Part shown: positions 55,428 through 63,294 of the stretch, one piece after another
How the letters are laid out: every line of letters starts with the position of its first letter
How positions within the stretch are numbered: position 1 is the first letter of the stretch
Assembly: GCF_015169395.1 (NCBI RefSeq)
Contig: NZ_CP063458.1
Span: forward strand, 5,704,001-5,768,000
DNA: 64,000 nucleotides
Direction of reading: 5' to 3'
DNA from: Humisphaera borealis
GTDB lineage: Bacteria > Planctomycetota > Phycisphaerae > Tepidisphaerales > Tepidisphaeraceae
Program-made: the position numbers and the translations under genes
Notes under the pieces: model-generated
Told to the model about the DNA's origin: nothing
The model's input: only the letters and a program-made list of their open reading frames with translations
The model's database searches: none

Positions 55428-55455
55428 TTGTACGACGGCTTCGTATCCGTACAAT
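55428..55455 (+). promoter_or_regulatory. Probable promoter of the SRINGAKSRGP-type gene
   Basis: TTGTAC (55428-55433) and TACAAT (55450-55455) are spaced by 16 bases in an AT-rich stretch, with the next gene 112 bases on. The rest of this 316-base divergent spacer (55252-55567) has no supported gene. Confidence 0.5.
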
Positions 55456-55567
55456 ATACTAACATTATGGCCAGCGGTGCGCGGGTGGTCAACCTGAAAA
55501 TCGGGTGCCCGGCACGTCGGCCGGGGTGGTCAATCTGGGCGGCCGAGCGGCCGCGAAAGGGGTTCTT

Positions 55568-56557
55568 ATGCAATCGTTCGAAACAGCGTTCGACCCGTCG
55601 TGCGGGGCGGCAACGATCGCGACGCCCGTTGCGGCGGCTGCCGATGGCTGCACTGCCGATGCGCCTCGGCGGACGCGGGCCGAGCAATCGCGGATCAACG
55701 GCGCCAAGTCGCGCGGGCCGACGACCGACGCCGGTAAATCGGTCGCGGCGCAGAATGCCTGGAAGCACGGTTTACGCGCCCGAGGGCAGTTGCTCCCGGA
55801 TGAAGACCCCGCGGTGTTCGACGCGTTTGTCGCGTCGTTTCGCGACGATCTGCAAGCCGTCGGCCCGTGCCAGGTGATGCTCGCCGAGCGCGTCGCGGAA
55901 ATGGCGTGGAAGCTTCAACGCATGCCGGTCGTGCGGTCGGCGGTGCTCTGCTCGCGGCGCGACAAGAAGTGCGCCGACGACGGCGGGTTCGGCGGAATGG
56001 ACACCCTCGGCGACGTCATCTTCGAACTGCAACGGGCCGACGCCAACGGCGGGATCGTCATGCTGCTGCAACGGTACGAAGCCCAGATCGAGCGGTCGAT
56101 GCAGGCGGCGCTGCGCGAGCTGCGGATTCTGCAAGGCGGAACGCGCAACCGTGGAGCCCTGCATGGGCAGAATGATCCGACGGCAGACGGAGTGCCAGGC
56201 GTGACGACGGCGACAGAACCTGCGCCGGCGACCGCCCGATCCGTCGACCCGGTGCCGGGTGACCGGGAAGATCCGTCGGCGGCTGAATCTCGGGTTCGTT
56301 TGGCGGAATCGCACGGGGTCGCGACCGCGGCCGTCGATCCAGACGCTTCCGTCGATTCCGTTCCCTCCGTCGTCGCCGGAGTTGCAACGCTTGTAAACCC
56401 AGTCGCGCCGACCGGTTCGGCGACCTTCCACCCCGACGACCTGCTGCCGGCGGATGCCGGTTCTCGGGTTCGTTCGGCGGAAGGGTTGCGCGGCCGGACG
56501 GCTCCGGTTCGGTGCGACCACTACGGCAAGGGACGCTCCGCTGCGCGTCGCGGCTAA
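55568..56557 (+). CDS. Planctomycete-type protein of unknown function (SRINGAKSRGP family)
   Basis: The protein has RAEQSRINGAKSRGPTTDAG, then AAQNAWKHGLRARGQLLPDEDP, a phrase shared by a large family found in planctomycetes and some Acidobacteria whose role is unknown. The VGPCQVMLAERVAEMAWKLQRM segment (part quoted) is also typical. The rest is low-complexity Ala/Asp/Val. The stop codon and last residues (GRSAARRG) are encoded by the left arm of an inverted repeat, so the gene end may have been set by repeat insertion. ATG 55568 gives 329 residues. Confidence 0.75.
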   Translation: MQSFETAFDPSCGAATIATPVAAAADGCTADAPRRTRAEQSRINGAKSRGPTTDAGKSVAAQNAWKHGLRARGQLLPDEDPAVFDAFVASFRDDLQAVGPCQVMLAERVAEMAWKLQRMPVVRSAVLCSRRDKKCADDGGFGGMDTLGDVIFELQRADANGGIVMLLQRYEAQIERSMQAALRELRILQGGTRNRGALHGQNDPTADGVPGVTTATEPAPATARSVDPVPGDREDPSAAESRVRLAESHGVATAAVDPDASVDSVPSVVAGVATLVNPVAPTGSATFHPDDLLPADAGSRVRSAEGLRGRTAPVRCDHYGKGRSAARRG

Positions 56558-56614
56558 CCGTTCCATCGCGACGCTAAACAGAGCAATCGGTTAGCCGCGA
56601 CGCGAAGCGGAGCG
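56534..56614. repeat. 27-bp inverted repeat overlapping a gene end
   Basis: Arms 56534-56560 and 56588-56614 are reverse complements with one mismatch. The left arm contains the last codons and TAA stop of the preceding gene, so it may have inserted into it. Confidence 0.85.
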
Positions 56615-56731
56615 CGGGACGCGAGCAAAGCGCGTGCGGTCTTGGGGTGCGCTTGTCTTTAGGTTCCCGCGAGAACAACGTCTTCGTCCAACGCTTGCAC
56701 TTGTCGTATCGCGCCATACCCTTCGGCAACG

Positions 56732-57523
56732 ATGTCACTTTCTCCTGTCATTCTCGTTACCGGTGCCAGCCGCGGCCTGGGCCGTGGGATCTCCGAAGAG
56801 CTTGCCCGGACCGGCCATTCGGTCGCGATTCACTACGCCAGCAATCGCGCCGCTGCCGACGAAACGCTCGCCGCGTGCCGTGCCGTCGCGACGTCGCCCC
56901 TGCAGCAGTTCGTCCTCGTCCAGGGGGACGTCAGCAAGGCCGACGACCGCCGGGCGATCTTCGATGGGACGATCGCAGCATTCGGCCGGATCGACGGCCT
57001 GATCAACAACGCCGGCATCGCGCCGCGTGTGCGGGCCGATCTGCTTGACGTCACCGAGGAAAGCTACCGCGAGGTCAACGGCATCAACCTCGACGGGCCG
57101 TTCTTCCTCTCGCAATTGGCCGCCAAGTGGTGGCTCGCCCACCCCGGCGAAAGCCGACTGCCCGGCGGGTACAAGCTGATCTTCATCTCGTCGCTGTCGG
57201 CGTACGCGATCAGCGTGAACCGCGGCGAGTACTGCGTCTCCAAGGCCGGCCTGGCGATGACCACTCAACTCTTCGCCGCCCGATTGGCCGAGCACGGCAT
57301 CCAGGTGCTGGAACTGCGCCCCGGCATCATGGCGACCGACATGACCGCGGGCGTGAAAGACAAGTACGACAAGATGCTCGCGGATGGCCTGGTCCCGCAG
57401 AAGCGGTGGGGCACCGGTGCCGATGTCGGCATGGCGGTGCGGGCGATCTTTCAGGGGTTGTTCCCGTTCACCACCGGGGATGTGATCAACATCGACGGCG
57501 GGTTTCATCTGCGGCGGCTTTGA
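56732..57523 (+). CDS. Short-chain dehydrogenase/reductase (FabG-like)
   Basis: This is an NAD(P)-dependent reductase of the SDR family, 263 residues. It shows VTGASRGLGRGISEELARTG (Rossmann Gly motif), INNAGIAPR, the SSLSAY serine region and the YCVSKAG catalytic Tyr-Lys pair. The C-terminal GDVINIDGGF is also typical. It resembles 3-oxoacyl-ACP reductase-like members often found in sugar-acid operons. With the GH88 hydrolase and KDPG aldolase downstream, it could act as a 2-keto-3-deoxy-gluconate type dehydrogenase (KduD-like), but substrate identity is inferred from context only. Confidence 0.9.
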   Translation: MSLSPVILVTGASRGLGRGISEELARTGHSVAIHYASNRAAADETLAACRAVATSPLQQFVLVQGDVSKADDRRAIFDGTIAAFGRIDGLINNAGIAPRVRADLLDVTEESYREVNGINLDGPFFLSQLAAKWWLAHPGESRLPGGYKLIFISSLSAYAISVNRGEYCVSKAGLAMTTQLFAARLAEHGIQVLELRPGIMATDMTAGVKDKYDKMLADGLVPQKRWGTGADVGMAVRAIFQGLFPFTTGDVINIDGGFHLRRL

Positions 57524-57538
57524 GATTGCCATGAAGCC

Positions 57539-57560
57539 GAATTAAGTGTACACTTAATTC
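57539..57560. promoter_or_regulatory. Perfect palindrome abutting the toxin start codon (candidate operator)
   Basis: A perfect palindrome of 22 bases, centred on GTGTACAC, ends one base before the ATG of the toxin gene. Such a site fits autoregulation by the ribbon-helix-helix antitoxin. A TTGAGA (57520-57525) and a TTAAGT (57542-57547) 16 bases apart would start transcription near the ATG, giving an almost leaderless mRNA. Confidence 0.6.
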
Positions 57561-57830
57561 ATGTACGAGTTCCGCTGGATCGATTGGAACGTCGATCACA
57601 TCGACGAACATCAGGTGTCGCCGAGAGAAGCGGAATATGTCGTGAATCACTCCCGACGGCCTTGGCCGAAGATCATTGAGGATCAGAAGCGGATCGTTTG
57701 GGGACAGACCGACGCGGGCCGGATGTTGCAGGTGGTCTACGTGCTCGACCCGGACGGTACGGTATTCGTGATTCATGCGATGGAGTTGCCGTCGGGTAGG
57801 AAGAGGCAGTACCGCAGGAGAAGACAATGA
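57561..57830 (+). CDS. BrnT-like toxin (RelE superfamily)
   Basis: This is a probable type II toxin and ribonuclease-like protein of 89 residues. It begins MYEFRWIDWNVDHIDEHQVS and has PREAEYVV, then IVWGQTDAGRMLQVVYVL and a final AMELPSGRKRQYRRRR. The order of FEW-like N-terminus, HxV segment and Arg-rich RxxRQY tail matches the BrnT/DUF4258 group. It overlaps the next gene by four bases (ATGA). No Shine-Dalgarno precedes it, and a palindrome abuts its ATG. The family call is good; activity is inferred. Confidence 0.75.
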   Translation: MYEFRWIDWNVDHIDEHQVSPREAEYVVNHSRRPWPKIIEDQKRIVWGQTDAGRMLQVVYVLDPDGTVFVIHAMELPSGRKRQYRRRRQ

Positions 57831-58129
57831 GCAAAAAGAAGATCTGGTACTCCAAGCTGCCGCCGGCGGAACTTGAGAAGTTGGCCGCAGGACTTAGCGG
57901 GCCCGTCGATCCGGCCAGGATGAAGCCGTTGACGGCGACTCAGCAACGAGAAGAGTCGCGTGCCCGTCGAAAGGCGGGCCGGCCGCGCGTTGGAGCGGGC
58001 GCCGAGAAGCTCCGTGTGAGCATGGAACGGACACTGCTCAAGCGGGTTGATGCATATGCCCGAAAGAAGGGCGTCAGCCGTTCGGAGTTGATCGCCGAGT
58101 CGTTAAAAAGGACGATCGGCGCGGCGTAG
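57827..58129 (+). CDS. Ribbon-helix-helix antitoxin
   Basis: The 100-residue protein ends with a CopG-like ribbon-helix-helix: EKLRVSMERTLLKRVDAYARK, followed by KGVSRSELIAESLKRTI. The N-terminal part is basic and likely binds the toxin (KKIWYSKLPPAELEKLAAGL). The toxin-first order with a four-base overlap is that of brnTA modules, although this antitoxin is not an evident BrnA. It would repress the promoter at the palindrome. The module sits inside a sugar-acid gene set. Confidence 0.78.
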   Translation: MSKKKIWYSKLPPAELEKLAAGLSGPVDPARMKPLTATQQREESRARRKAGRPRVGAGAEKLRVSMERTLLKRVDAYARKKGVSRSELIAESLKRTIGAA

Positions 58130-58185
58130 TGCCGCAGTCCCGCCAAGTTGGCTCCCAACGTCCCGCCTACTGCCTGCGTTTTCCC

Positions 58186-59589
58186 ATGATCCACATCGAC
58201 CCGCGAGTTTCGTCAAAAGACCTCCTGCCGATCGTCAGCAAGCTTTTTGCGCTGTCGGGCAAGAAGATTCTCCGTCTGCAGAACCGTTGGAACCCGACCG
58301 CCGGCACCCCTGTGTTTACCGAGAAGGGCGCGTACACCGCCCGCGGGTGGACGGAGTGGACGCAGGGGTTTCAGTTCGGGTCGGCGCTGCTGCAGTTCGA
58401 AGCGACCGGCGACGAGCAGTTCCTGAAGATCGGCAGGGAGGCGACGGTCGAACTGATGGCGTCGCACGTCAGCCATATCGGCGTGCACGACCACGGGTTC
58501 AACAACGTCAGCACCTACGGCAACCTGCTGCGGATGATGACCGAGGGCACGATTCCCGAAGACCCCTGGCAGCGGCGGTTTTATGAACTGGCGTTGAAGG
58601 TTTCGGGTGCGGTGCAGGCCAGCCGCTGGACGCAGCTCTCGCCGGACTCTGGTTACGTGTACTCGTTCAACGGCCCGCACTCGCTGTTCGCCGACACGAT
58701 TCGCTCGATGCGGGCACTGGCGGTGAGCCATCTGTTGGGACATCGGCTGATGGGCGAGGGGGACAAGCCGATCGACCTGCTCGGCCGGATCATCCAGCAC
58801 GCCGAGACGACCGCGAAATTCAACGTCTACTTCGGAGAAGGCCGCGACAGCTACGACGTCCGCGGGCGGACGGCGCACGAGTCGATCTTCAACCTCAACG
58901 ACGGCGCTTACCGGTGCCCGAGCAGCCAGCAGGGGTATGCCCCGTTCAGCACCTGGACGCGCGGGCTGGCGTGGATTCTGTGCGGCTACCCTGAACAACT
59001 CGAGTTCATCGACACGCTGCCGGAAGCCGGCTTCGCCGCGTTCGGCGGGAAGCAGAAGATCGTCGACCGCTGGATTGCCACAGCCCGCGCGGTCGCGGAC
59101 TTTTACATCGACCAGACGCCGACGGATGGCATTCCGTATTGGGACACCGGCGCGCCTGGGTTGGCGCAGCTAGGCGACTACCTCGACCGCCCGGCCGAGC
59201 CGTTCAACGAGCACGAGCCGGTCGACAGCTCCGCCGCGTCGATCGCCGCGCAGGGGTTGCTGCGGCTGGGGCGATACCTGCGAACGCACGGCCAGGTGGC
59301 CGACGGCGACCGGTACTGGCAGGCGGGGCTGACTGTGGCAAAGACGGTGCTCGCCGAGCCCTACCTGTCGGCCGATGAATCGCACGAAGGACTGATCGTC
59401 CACAGTGTCTACCACCGCCCCAACGGCTGGGACTACATCCCGCCCGGCCGCAAGGTGCCGTGCGGCGAATCGAGCATGTGGGGCGACTATCACGCGCGGG
59501 AGTTGGCACTGATGATCCAACGCGAGGCGGCGCGGAAGGAATGGCTTGCGTTCCATCGAGTTAGCCAAAACAATCCGCGATCCGTTTGA
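58186..59589 (+). CDS. Glycoside hydrolase family 88 (unsaturated glucuronyl hydrolase)
   Basis: This enzyme removes unsaturated glucuronic or galacturonic acid from oligosaccharides released by polysaccharide lyases. The (alpha/alpha)6 family marks are NRWNPTAGTPVFTEKGAYTAR (part), DHGFNNVSTYG, PFSTWTRGLAWIL, IPYWDTGAPG, EPVDSSAASIAAQGLLRLG and SMWGDYHARELALMIQ. No signal peptide is seen, so it would act in the cytoplasm on imported oligosaccharides. The start at 58186 gives MIHIDPRVSSKDLLPIV; 58129 would overlap the antitoxin stop. KDPG aldolase follows 17 bases on, indicating a uronate catabolic operon. Confidence 0.92.
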   Translation: MIHIDPRVSSKDLLPIVSKLFALSGKKILRLQNRWNPTAGTPVFTEKGAYTARGWTEWTQGFQFGSALLQFEATGDEQFLKIGREATVELMASHVSHIGVHDHGFNNVSTYGNLLRMMTEGTIPEDPWQRRFYELALKVSGAVQASRWTQLSPDSGYVYSFNGPHSLFADTIRSMRALAVSHLLGHRLMGEGDKPIDLLGRIIQHAETTAKFNVYFGEGRDSYDVRGRTAHESIFNLNDGAYRCPSSQQGYAPFSTWTRGLAWILCGYPEQLEFIDTLPEAGFAAFGGKQKIVDRWIATARAVADFYIDQTPTDGIPYWDTGAPGLAQLGDYLDRPAEPFNEHEPVDSSAASIAAQGLLRLGRYLRTHGQVADGDRYWQAGLTVAKTVLAEPYLSADESHEGLIVHSVYHRPNGWDYIPPGRKVPCGESSMWGDYHARELALMIQREAARKEWLAFHRVSQNNPRSV

Positions 59590-59606
59590 TTTACAGGAAG
59601 CGAGAC

Positions 59607-60254
59607 ATGACCAAACACGACATCATCCACCGCATGATCAACCCCGGCGTGATCGCCGTTATCCGTGCCGACAGCTCGGAGCAGCTCCTCGACGCCGCCC
59701 GGGCGATGGCCGAGGGGGGCGTGATCGCGATGGAGGTCACCATGACTACGCCCAACGCGATCGACACCATCAAGGCCGTCGTCAAAGAGCTCGGCGACAA
59801 GGTGCTGATGGGCGTCGGCACGGTGCTGGATGACATCACCGCGCGGCTGGCGATTCTCGCGGGCGCCGAATACGTGGTGACGCCGGTGATGCGGCCGGAC
59901 GTGATCGCGCTCTGTCGGCGGTACAGCAAGCCGATCGTCTGCGGGGCGGTGACGCCGACCGAAGCGCTGAACGCCCATGAAGCCGGGGCCGATTTCGTGA
60001 AGCTCTTCCCGGCCGACACGCTGGGGCCGACCTACATCAAGGCGCTCAAGGCGCCGCTGCCGCAGTTGCAGATCATTCCGACTGGCGGCGTGACGACGAA
60101 AACCGCCGGCGACTTTATCAAGGCCGGCTGCGCCGCCGTCGCGGCGGGGTCGTCGCTGGTGAGCAAGGACGTCCTGGCGAAGAAGGATTGGAAGTCGCTG
60201 ACGGAGATCAGCCGACAGTTCGTCGAAGCGGTGGCGGTGGCGCGGAAGGGGTGA
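59607..60254 (+). CDS. eda: KDPG/KHG aldolase
   Basis: This is a class I aldolase splitting 2-keto-3-deoxy-6-phosphogluconate into pyruvate and glyceraldehyde-3-phosphate. Key residues are in place: Glu43 in MEVTM and the Schiff-base Lys132 in FVKLFPAD. Other marks are GVIAVIRA and PTGGVTTKTAGDFIKAG. It is 215 residues, normal for Eda. ATG 59607 has AGGAAG ahead of it. It closes the GH88/SDR cluster and would take the product of a KDG kinase, which is not in the window. Confidence 0.93.
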   Translation: MTKHDIIHRMINPGVIAVIRADSSEQLLDAARAMAEGGVIAMEVTMTTPNAIDTIKAVVKELGDKVLMGVGTVLDDITARLAILAGAEYVVTPVMRPDVIALCRRYSKPIVCGAVTPTEALNAHEAGADFVKLFPADTLGPTYIKALKAPLPQLQIIPTGGVTTKTAGDFIKAGCAAVAAGSSLVSKDVLAKKDWKSLTEISRQFVEAVAVARKG

Positions 60255-60264
60255 AGCCCGCACA

Positions 60265-62013
60265 TTACGCTGCCCGAGGCCGTCGCCGTCGGCCGCGGAG
60301 TGGCGTGCCGATCTTCCAGCCGAGGATCGCGAGCGTCAGCGCCGCCCCTGCGGTGCTGGCGTTGTTCGCCCAGTCGAGGCCGTCGAAACGGACGGCAACT
60401 CGATGCCGTCCGGGGGGAAGATCGACCGTGACATGCGTGCCGCTTGCGCCGTACGGCGACGGCCGGCCGTTCACAGTCACGCGGAGCATGTTCGGATACC
60501 AGAGCACCGGAAGCACGATGCGCGTGGGGCTCGTGACTTCGGCACGGAAGACCGGAAGGGCGCCCGGCGGGCGGGTGGCGGCGAACGTCTCTGCGGGAAC
60601 GCGCTGCCAGCCGGCCGGCAACGGAGGTTCGACTTGCGGCCGCAGCACGTAGTCGCCGAGGCCGCCCATGATCGGCCGATCGTTGATCCATCGGTGCGAC
60701 CCGCGCGGGTGATACAGGCCGGGTGGGTAGTACGCGAACTGCGTCAGGGCGGCCGCGGCAATCACGACCAGGCAGGCGATCCAGCCGAACCGCCGACCGA
60801 AGCCGGGGCGTCTAACCGCAGACGCGGAACGAGCGGCGATGCCCGCAAGCCCCAGCGCAGCCAGCAACGCTCCGAAGAGCAGGACGAAACCGAGGAGCCG
60901 ATAGGTGAACTGCACGAAGTAGAACAGCTTCGGAACGAAGGGCCAGAAGTCGACGGGAGTCCAGACGATGAAGATCGCGACTGCCCAGAGGACAAGCAAT
61001 CGGACCTGAAGACCTCGTTGAAGTCGACGTCGCGGTGCATGGTCGCTGAAGCGACCACGCCCAAAGGCATTCGTCCACGCGATGAACGCGCAAGCGACTC
61101 CCGCGAGGACGAGCCAGCCGATCTGCAGACCGAGCCTCGGTATCGTCGAGATCGCCGGCGTTCGGCAGATCGGCCAGAGCAGGACGGCTAGCGGCACCAG
61201 CTCAGCGCTCCAGGCCGGCGAGGCCAGGTCGGCGGCGATCGCGAGCTGAGGCATCAGGGCGAACTGCGGCGCGACGTACCAGACGAGCATCAACGCGTGC
61301 AGCAGTCCGGCCAGTGCGAGCCGACCGAGGCGAGGCAGAACGCGGCGTCTCGGCCAACAGAAGCTCAGGATGAACACGCTGATGAACGTGGCACCGTACA
61401 GGTAGGTGATGTTGTGCGTCAGCCCCAGCGCCGTCCACGCGATCGCGCAAACGGCCGACCGCCAGAGACCGCGGCGGACCATGCAGGTCCAGGTCGCGAG
61501 CAGCGCCGCGGGCAGCAGGCTGATTGCGAAGACCTCGGCGACGGCACCGCGGTCGTTGAGGTTGGTCATCAGATACGGTGCCGACAGGAACACTGCGATC
61601 GCCGACAACGCCGCCGGCTGCGAACGCGTCCACCGCCAGGCCAGCCGGCCGATGCTCAGGCCGCCGATCATCAGGGCGGCGAACATCGTCCACTTCCAAG
61701 CGCTGTAGGGGTTGCGACCCTCTTCGCCCATGATGAAGCCGGCGACGGTGTACGGAAGGTTGGCGTAGAACTGGAAGACCGGATACTGCCGGCCGTCGAG
61801 CTGGTTCGGCGCGACGCGGAGAGGAAATTGCCCTTCGGCCAGTGCGTTGCGAGCCTCGACCACGCCGCCGAGGAAGTTCCAGAGGTCGCCGTTCTGGTAG
61901 ATGCCGTCGTGGAAGTAGGGGGCAAGTACGCCGAGCGACAGCAGGGCGGTCAGCGCGATCGCCGCGGTGCTGCGAAGCAGGGAAGGCAGTCGGAGTGGGC
62001 GAGGTCGTTTCAA
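60265..62013 (-). CDS. Large multi-pass membrane protein, GT-C-like
   Basis: This is a 582-residue membrane protein with about 10-12 helices and a soluble C-terminal beta domain. The first loop contains YFHDGIYQNGDLWNFLGG, and later YPVFQFYANLPYTVAGFIMG (part quoted). This layout fits GT-C-type or PTPS-related glycosyltransferase-like proteins that use polyprenyl-linked sugars, but I see no clear DxD metal motif. It is convergent with the aldolase gene, ten bases past its stop. The family call is tentative. Confidence 0.65.
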   Translation of the reverse strand: MKRPRPLRLPSLLRSTAAIALTALLSLGVLAPYFHDGIYQNGDLWNFLGGVVEARNALAEGQFPLRVAPNQLDGRQYPVFQFYANLPYTVAGFIMGEEGRNPYSAWKWTMFAALMIGGLSIGRLAWRWTRSQPAALSAIAVFLSAPYLMTNLNDRGAVAEVFAISLLPAALLATWTCMVRRGLWRSAVCAIAWTALGLTHNITYLYGATFISVFILSFCWPRRRVLPRLGRLALAGLLHALMLVWYVAPQFALMPQLAIAADLASPAWSAELVPLAVLLWPICRTPAISTIPRLGLQIGWLVLAGVACAFIAWTNAFGRGRFSDHAPRRRLQRGLQVRLLVLWAVAIFIVWTPVDFWPFVPKLFYFVQFTYRLLGFVLLFGALLAALGLAGIAARSASAVRRPGFGRRFGWIACLVVIAAAALTQFAYYPPGLYHPRGSHRWINDRPIMGGLGDYVLRPQVEPPLPAGWQRVPAETFAATRPPGALPVFRAEVTSPTRIVLPVLWYPNMLRVTVNGRPSPYGASGTHVTVDLPPGRHRVAVRFDGLDWANNASTAGAALTLAILGWKIGTPLRGRRRRPRAA

Positions 62014-62079
62014 GGTGTGTTCGTTGAACGGACGGCGGCGTACAAGCGGGATGGAAGTTCAGCGGACTGGCGTCTCGGC

Positions 62080-62475
62080 TCAGCTCAGTTCCGCGCCCTG
62101 AAGCTCGACGCGATTGCCGTCGGGGTCGTAGACGAAGAACCGGTCGATGCCCGCGATCTTATGCTTGGTGTTCCAGAGAACCTCGAGTCCCTTACTCGTG
62201 ATGTGCGTCTCGGCGGCGCGGAGGTCGTCGACCATCATGCAGAAGTGCCGGCGACCGCGGCCTTCGGATTCGTCCATGCCGAGCAGATGAAGCGTCTGAC
62301 CGCCCGCCGCCGGCCCGAGCCGGAACCAGGCGCCGGGGAAGTCGAAGCTGGGCGGGCGGGCGATCTCCGTCAGGCACAGGACTTCGCGATAAAACGCCAC
62401 GGCGCGGGCGACATCGGTGACGACGATCGCAACGTGATCGAGGCGGGTGGTGTTGAAGGGGCTGGTCACCCCCAT
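62080..62475 (-). CDS. VOC-family protein (glyoxalase/bleomycin-resistance-like)
   Basis: This is a 131-residue single VOC domain. It starts with LDHVAIVVTDVARAVAFYREVL. A mid segment GGQTLHLLGMDE and a late HFCMMVDDL, plus FFVYDPDGNRVELQG, complete the betaalphabetabetabeta pattern. The substrate is unknown; lactoylglutathione lyase or a ring-cleaving type is possible. Metal-ligand positions are H14 and a late E near the C-terminus. It is convergent with nothing and lies between the membrane protein and the sigma factor. Confidence 0.88.
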   Translation of the reverse strand: MGVTSPFNTTRLDHVAIVVTDVARAVAFYREVLCLTEIARPPSFDFPGAWFRLGPAAGGQTLHLLGMDESEGRGRRHFCMMVDDLRAAETHITSKGLEVLWNTKHKIAGIDRFFVYDPDGNRVELQGAELS

Positions 62476-62687
62476 AATCTACGGCGAAACCCGACCGATT
62501 GGGATGCCGTGCCGGGAGCACCAAATGCAGGCCCGGCCCAGCCCGAAAGACCCGAACTGGCGTCCGGCGTGCCCCGGCCCGCTATTGAGGATGACCGGCA
62601 TCGACAGTCCGGATTGAAATATCAAATTGCGCAGACATTTTTTGTCAGGTTTCCCGATCGAGCGGCACCAGCATGGCGAGGACGATG

Positions 62688-63245
62688 CCAGAAGACCTCA
62701 AAGACCTCACCCGGCGGTTCCTGGCTCATCGCCACCAGTTGCTCGGGTTTATCCACGGGCTGGTGCGGGACTTGGACGCTGCTGAAGAGATTCTGCAGGA
62801 AGTCTGGATTCGGCTGGCCGACGCGGTCGAGCGGGATGTTGATATCCGTCAGCCCGAGGCCTGGTGTCGCGGGACAGCCAAGAACCTGGTGCTGCACTAC
62901 TTCCGCAGCAAGCGGACGGCTAAGGTGACCGCCGACAGCCGGTTCCTGGACCTGGCCGAGCAGGCATTCGCCGAGGCCGAGCAGGGCCCGTCGCTCTGGA
63001 CGACTCGGCGTGAGGCGGTGTTCCGGTGCGTCGAGACGCTGCCCGACAAGAGCCGGGAGATCGTCCGCATGAAGTACGTCGAAGGCTTGAAGGTCGCGGA
63101 GATCGCCCGGAGAAAGGGCCGGTCGATCGACGCGGTCATGAAAGCCCTGTCGCGGATCCGCCAGGTGCTCGGCGAATGCGTCGAGCGCCGGCGGCTCGGC
63201 GAAGACGGCCTGGGATTACTCGCCGAAGGACCGGCCGGCAGTTAA
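62688..63245 (+). CDS. ECF-type RNA polymerase sigma factor
   Basis: This is an extracytoplasmic-function sigma factor of about 185 residues. Region 2 shows LLGFIHGLVRDLDAAEEILQE (part) and WIRLADAVERDV; region 4 shows LPDKSREIVRMKYVEGLKVAEIA (part). ATG 62688 has GAGGA just upstream; ATG 62673 is also possible. A FecR-like membrane protein gene follows 49 bases on, which is the common arrangement of an ECF sigma with its membrane regulator in planctomycetes. Confidence 0.9.
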   Translation, partial: PEDLKDLTRRFLAHRHQLLGFIHGLVRDLDAAEEILQEVWIRLADAVERDVDIRQPEAWCRGTAKNLVLHYFRSKRTAKVTADSRFLDLAEQAFAEAEQGPSLWTTRREAVFRCVETLPDKSREIVRMKYVEGLKVAEIARRKGRSIDAVMKALSRIRQVLGECVERRRLGEDGLGLLAEGPAGS

Positions 63246-63294
63246 CAGCGATCGTGCGGCAGTTGCAGATTAGCGACCTCAGAAACGGCCCGAA

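Noticed and set aside
61297-62928. 543-residue + strand frame at the right end
   Set aside because: It overlaps the minus-strand membrane protein and VOC genes and runs into the sigma factor; no family motif and no ribosome binding site.
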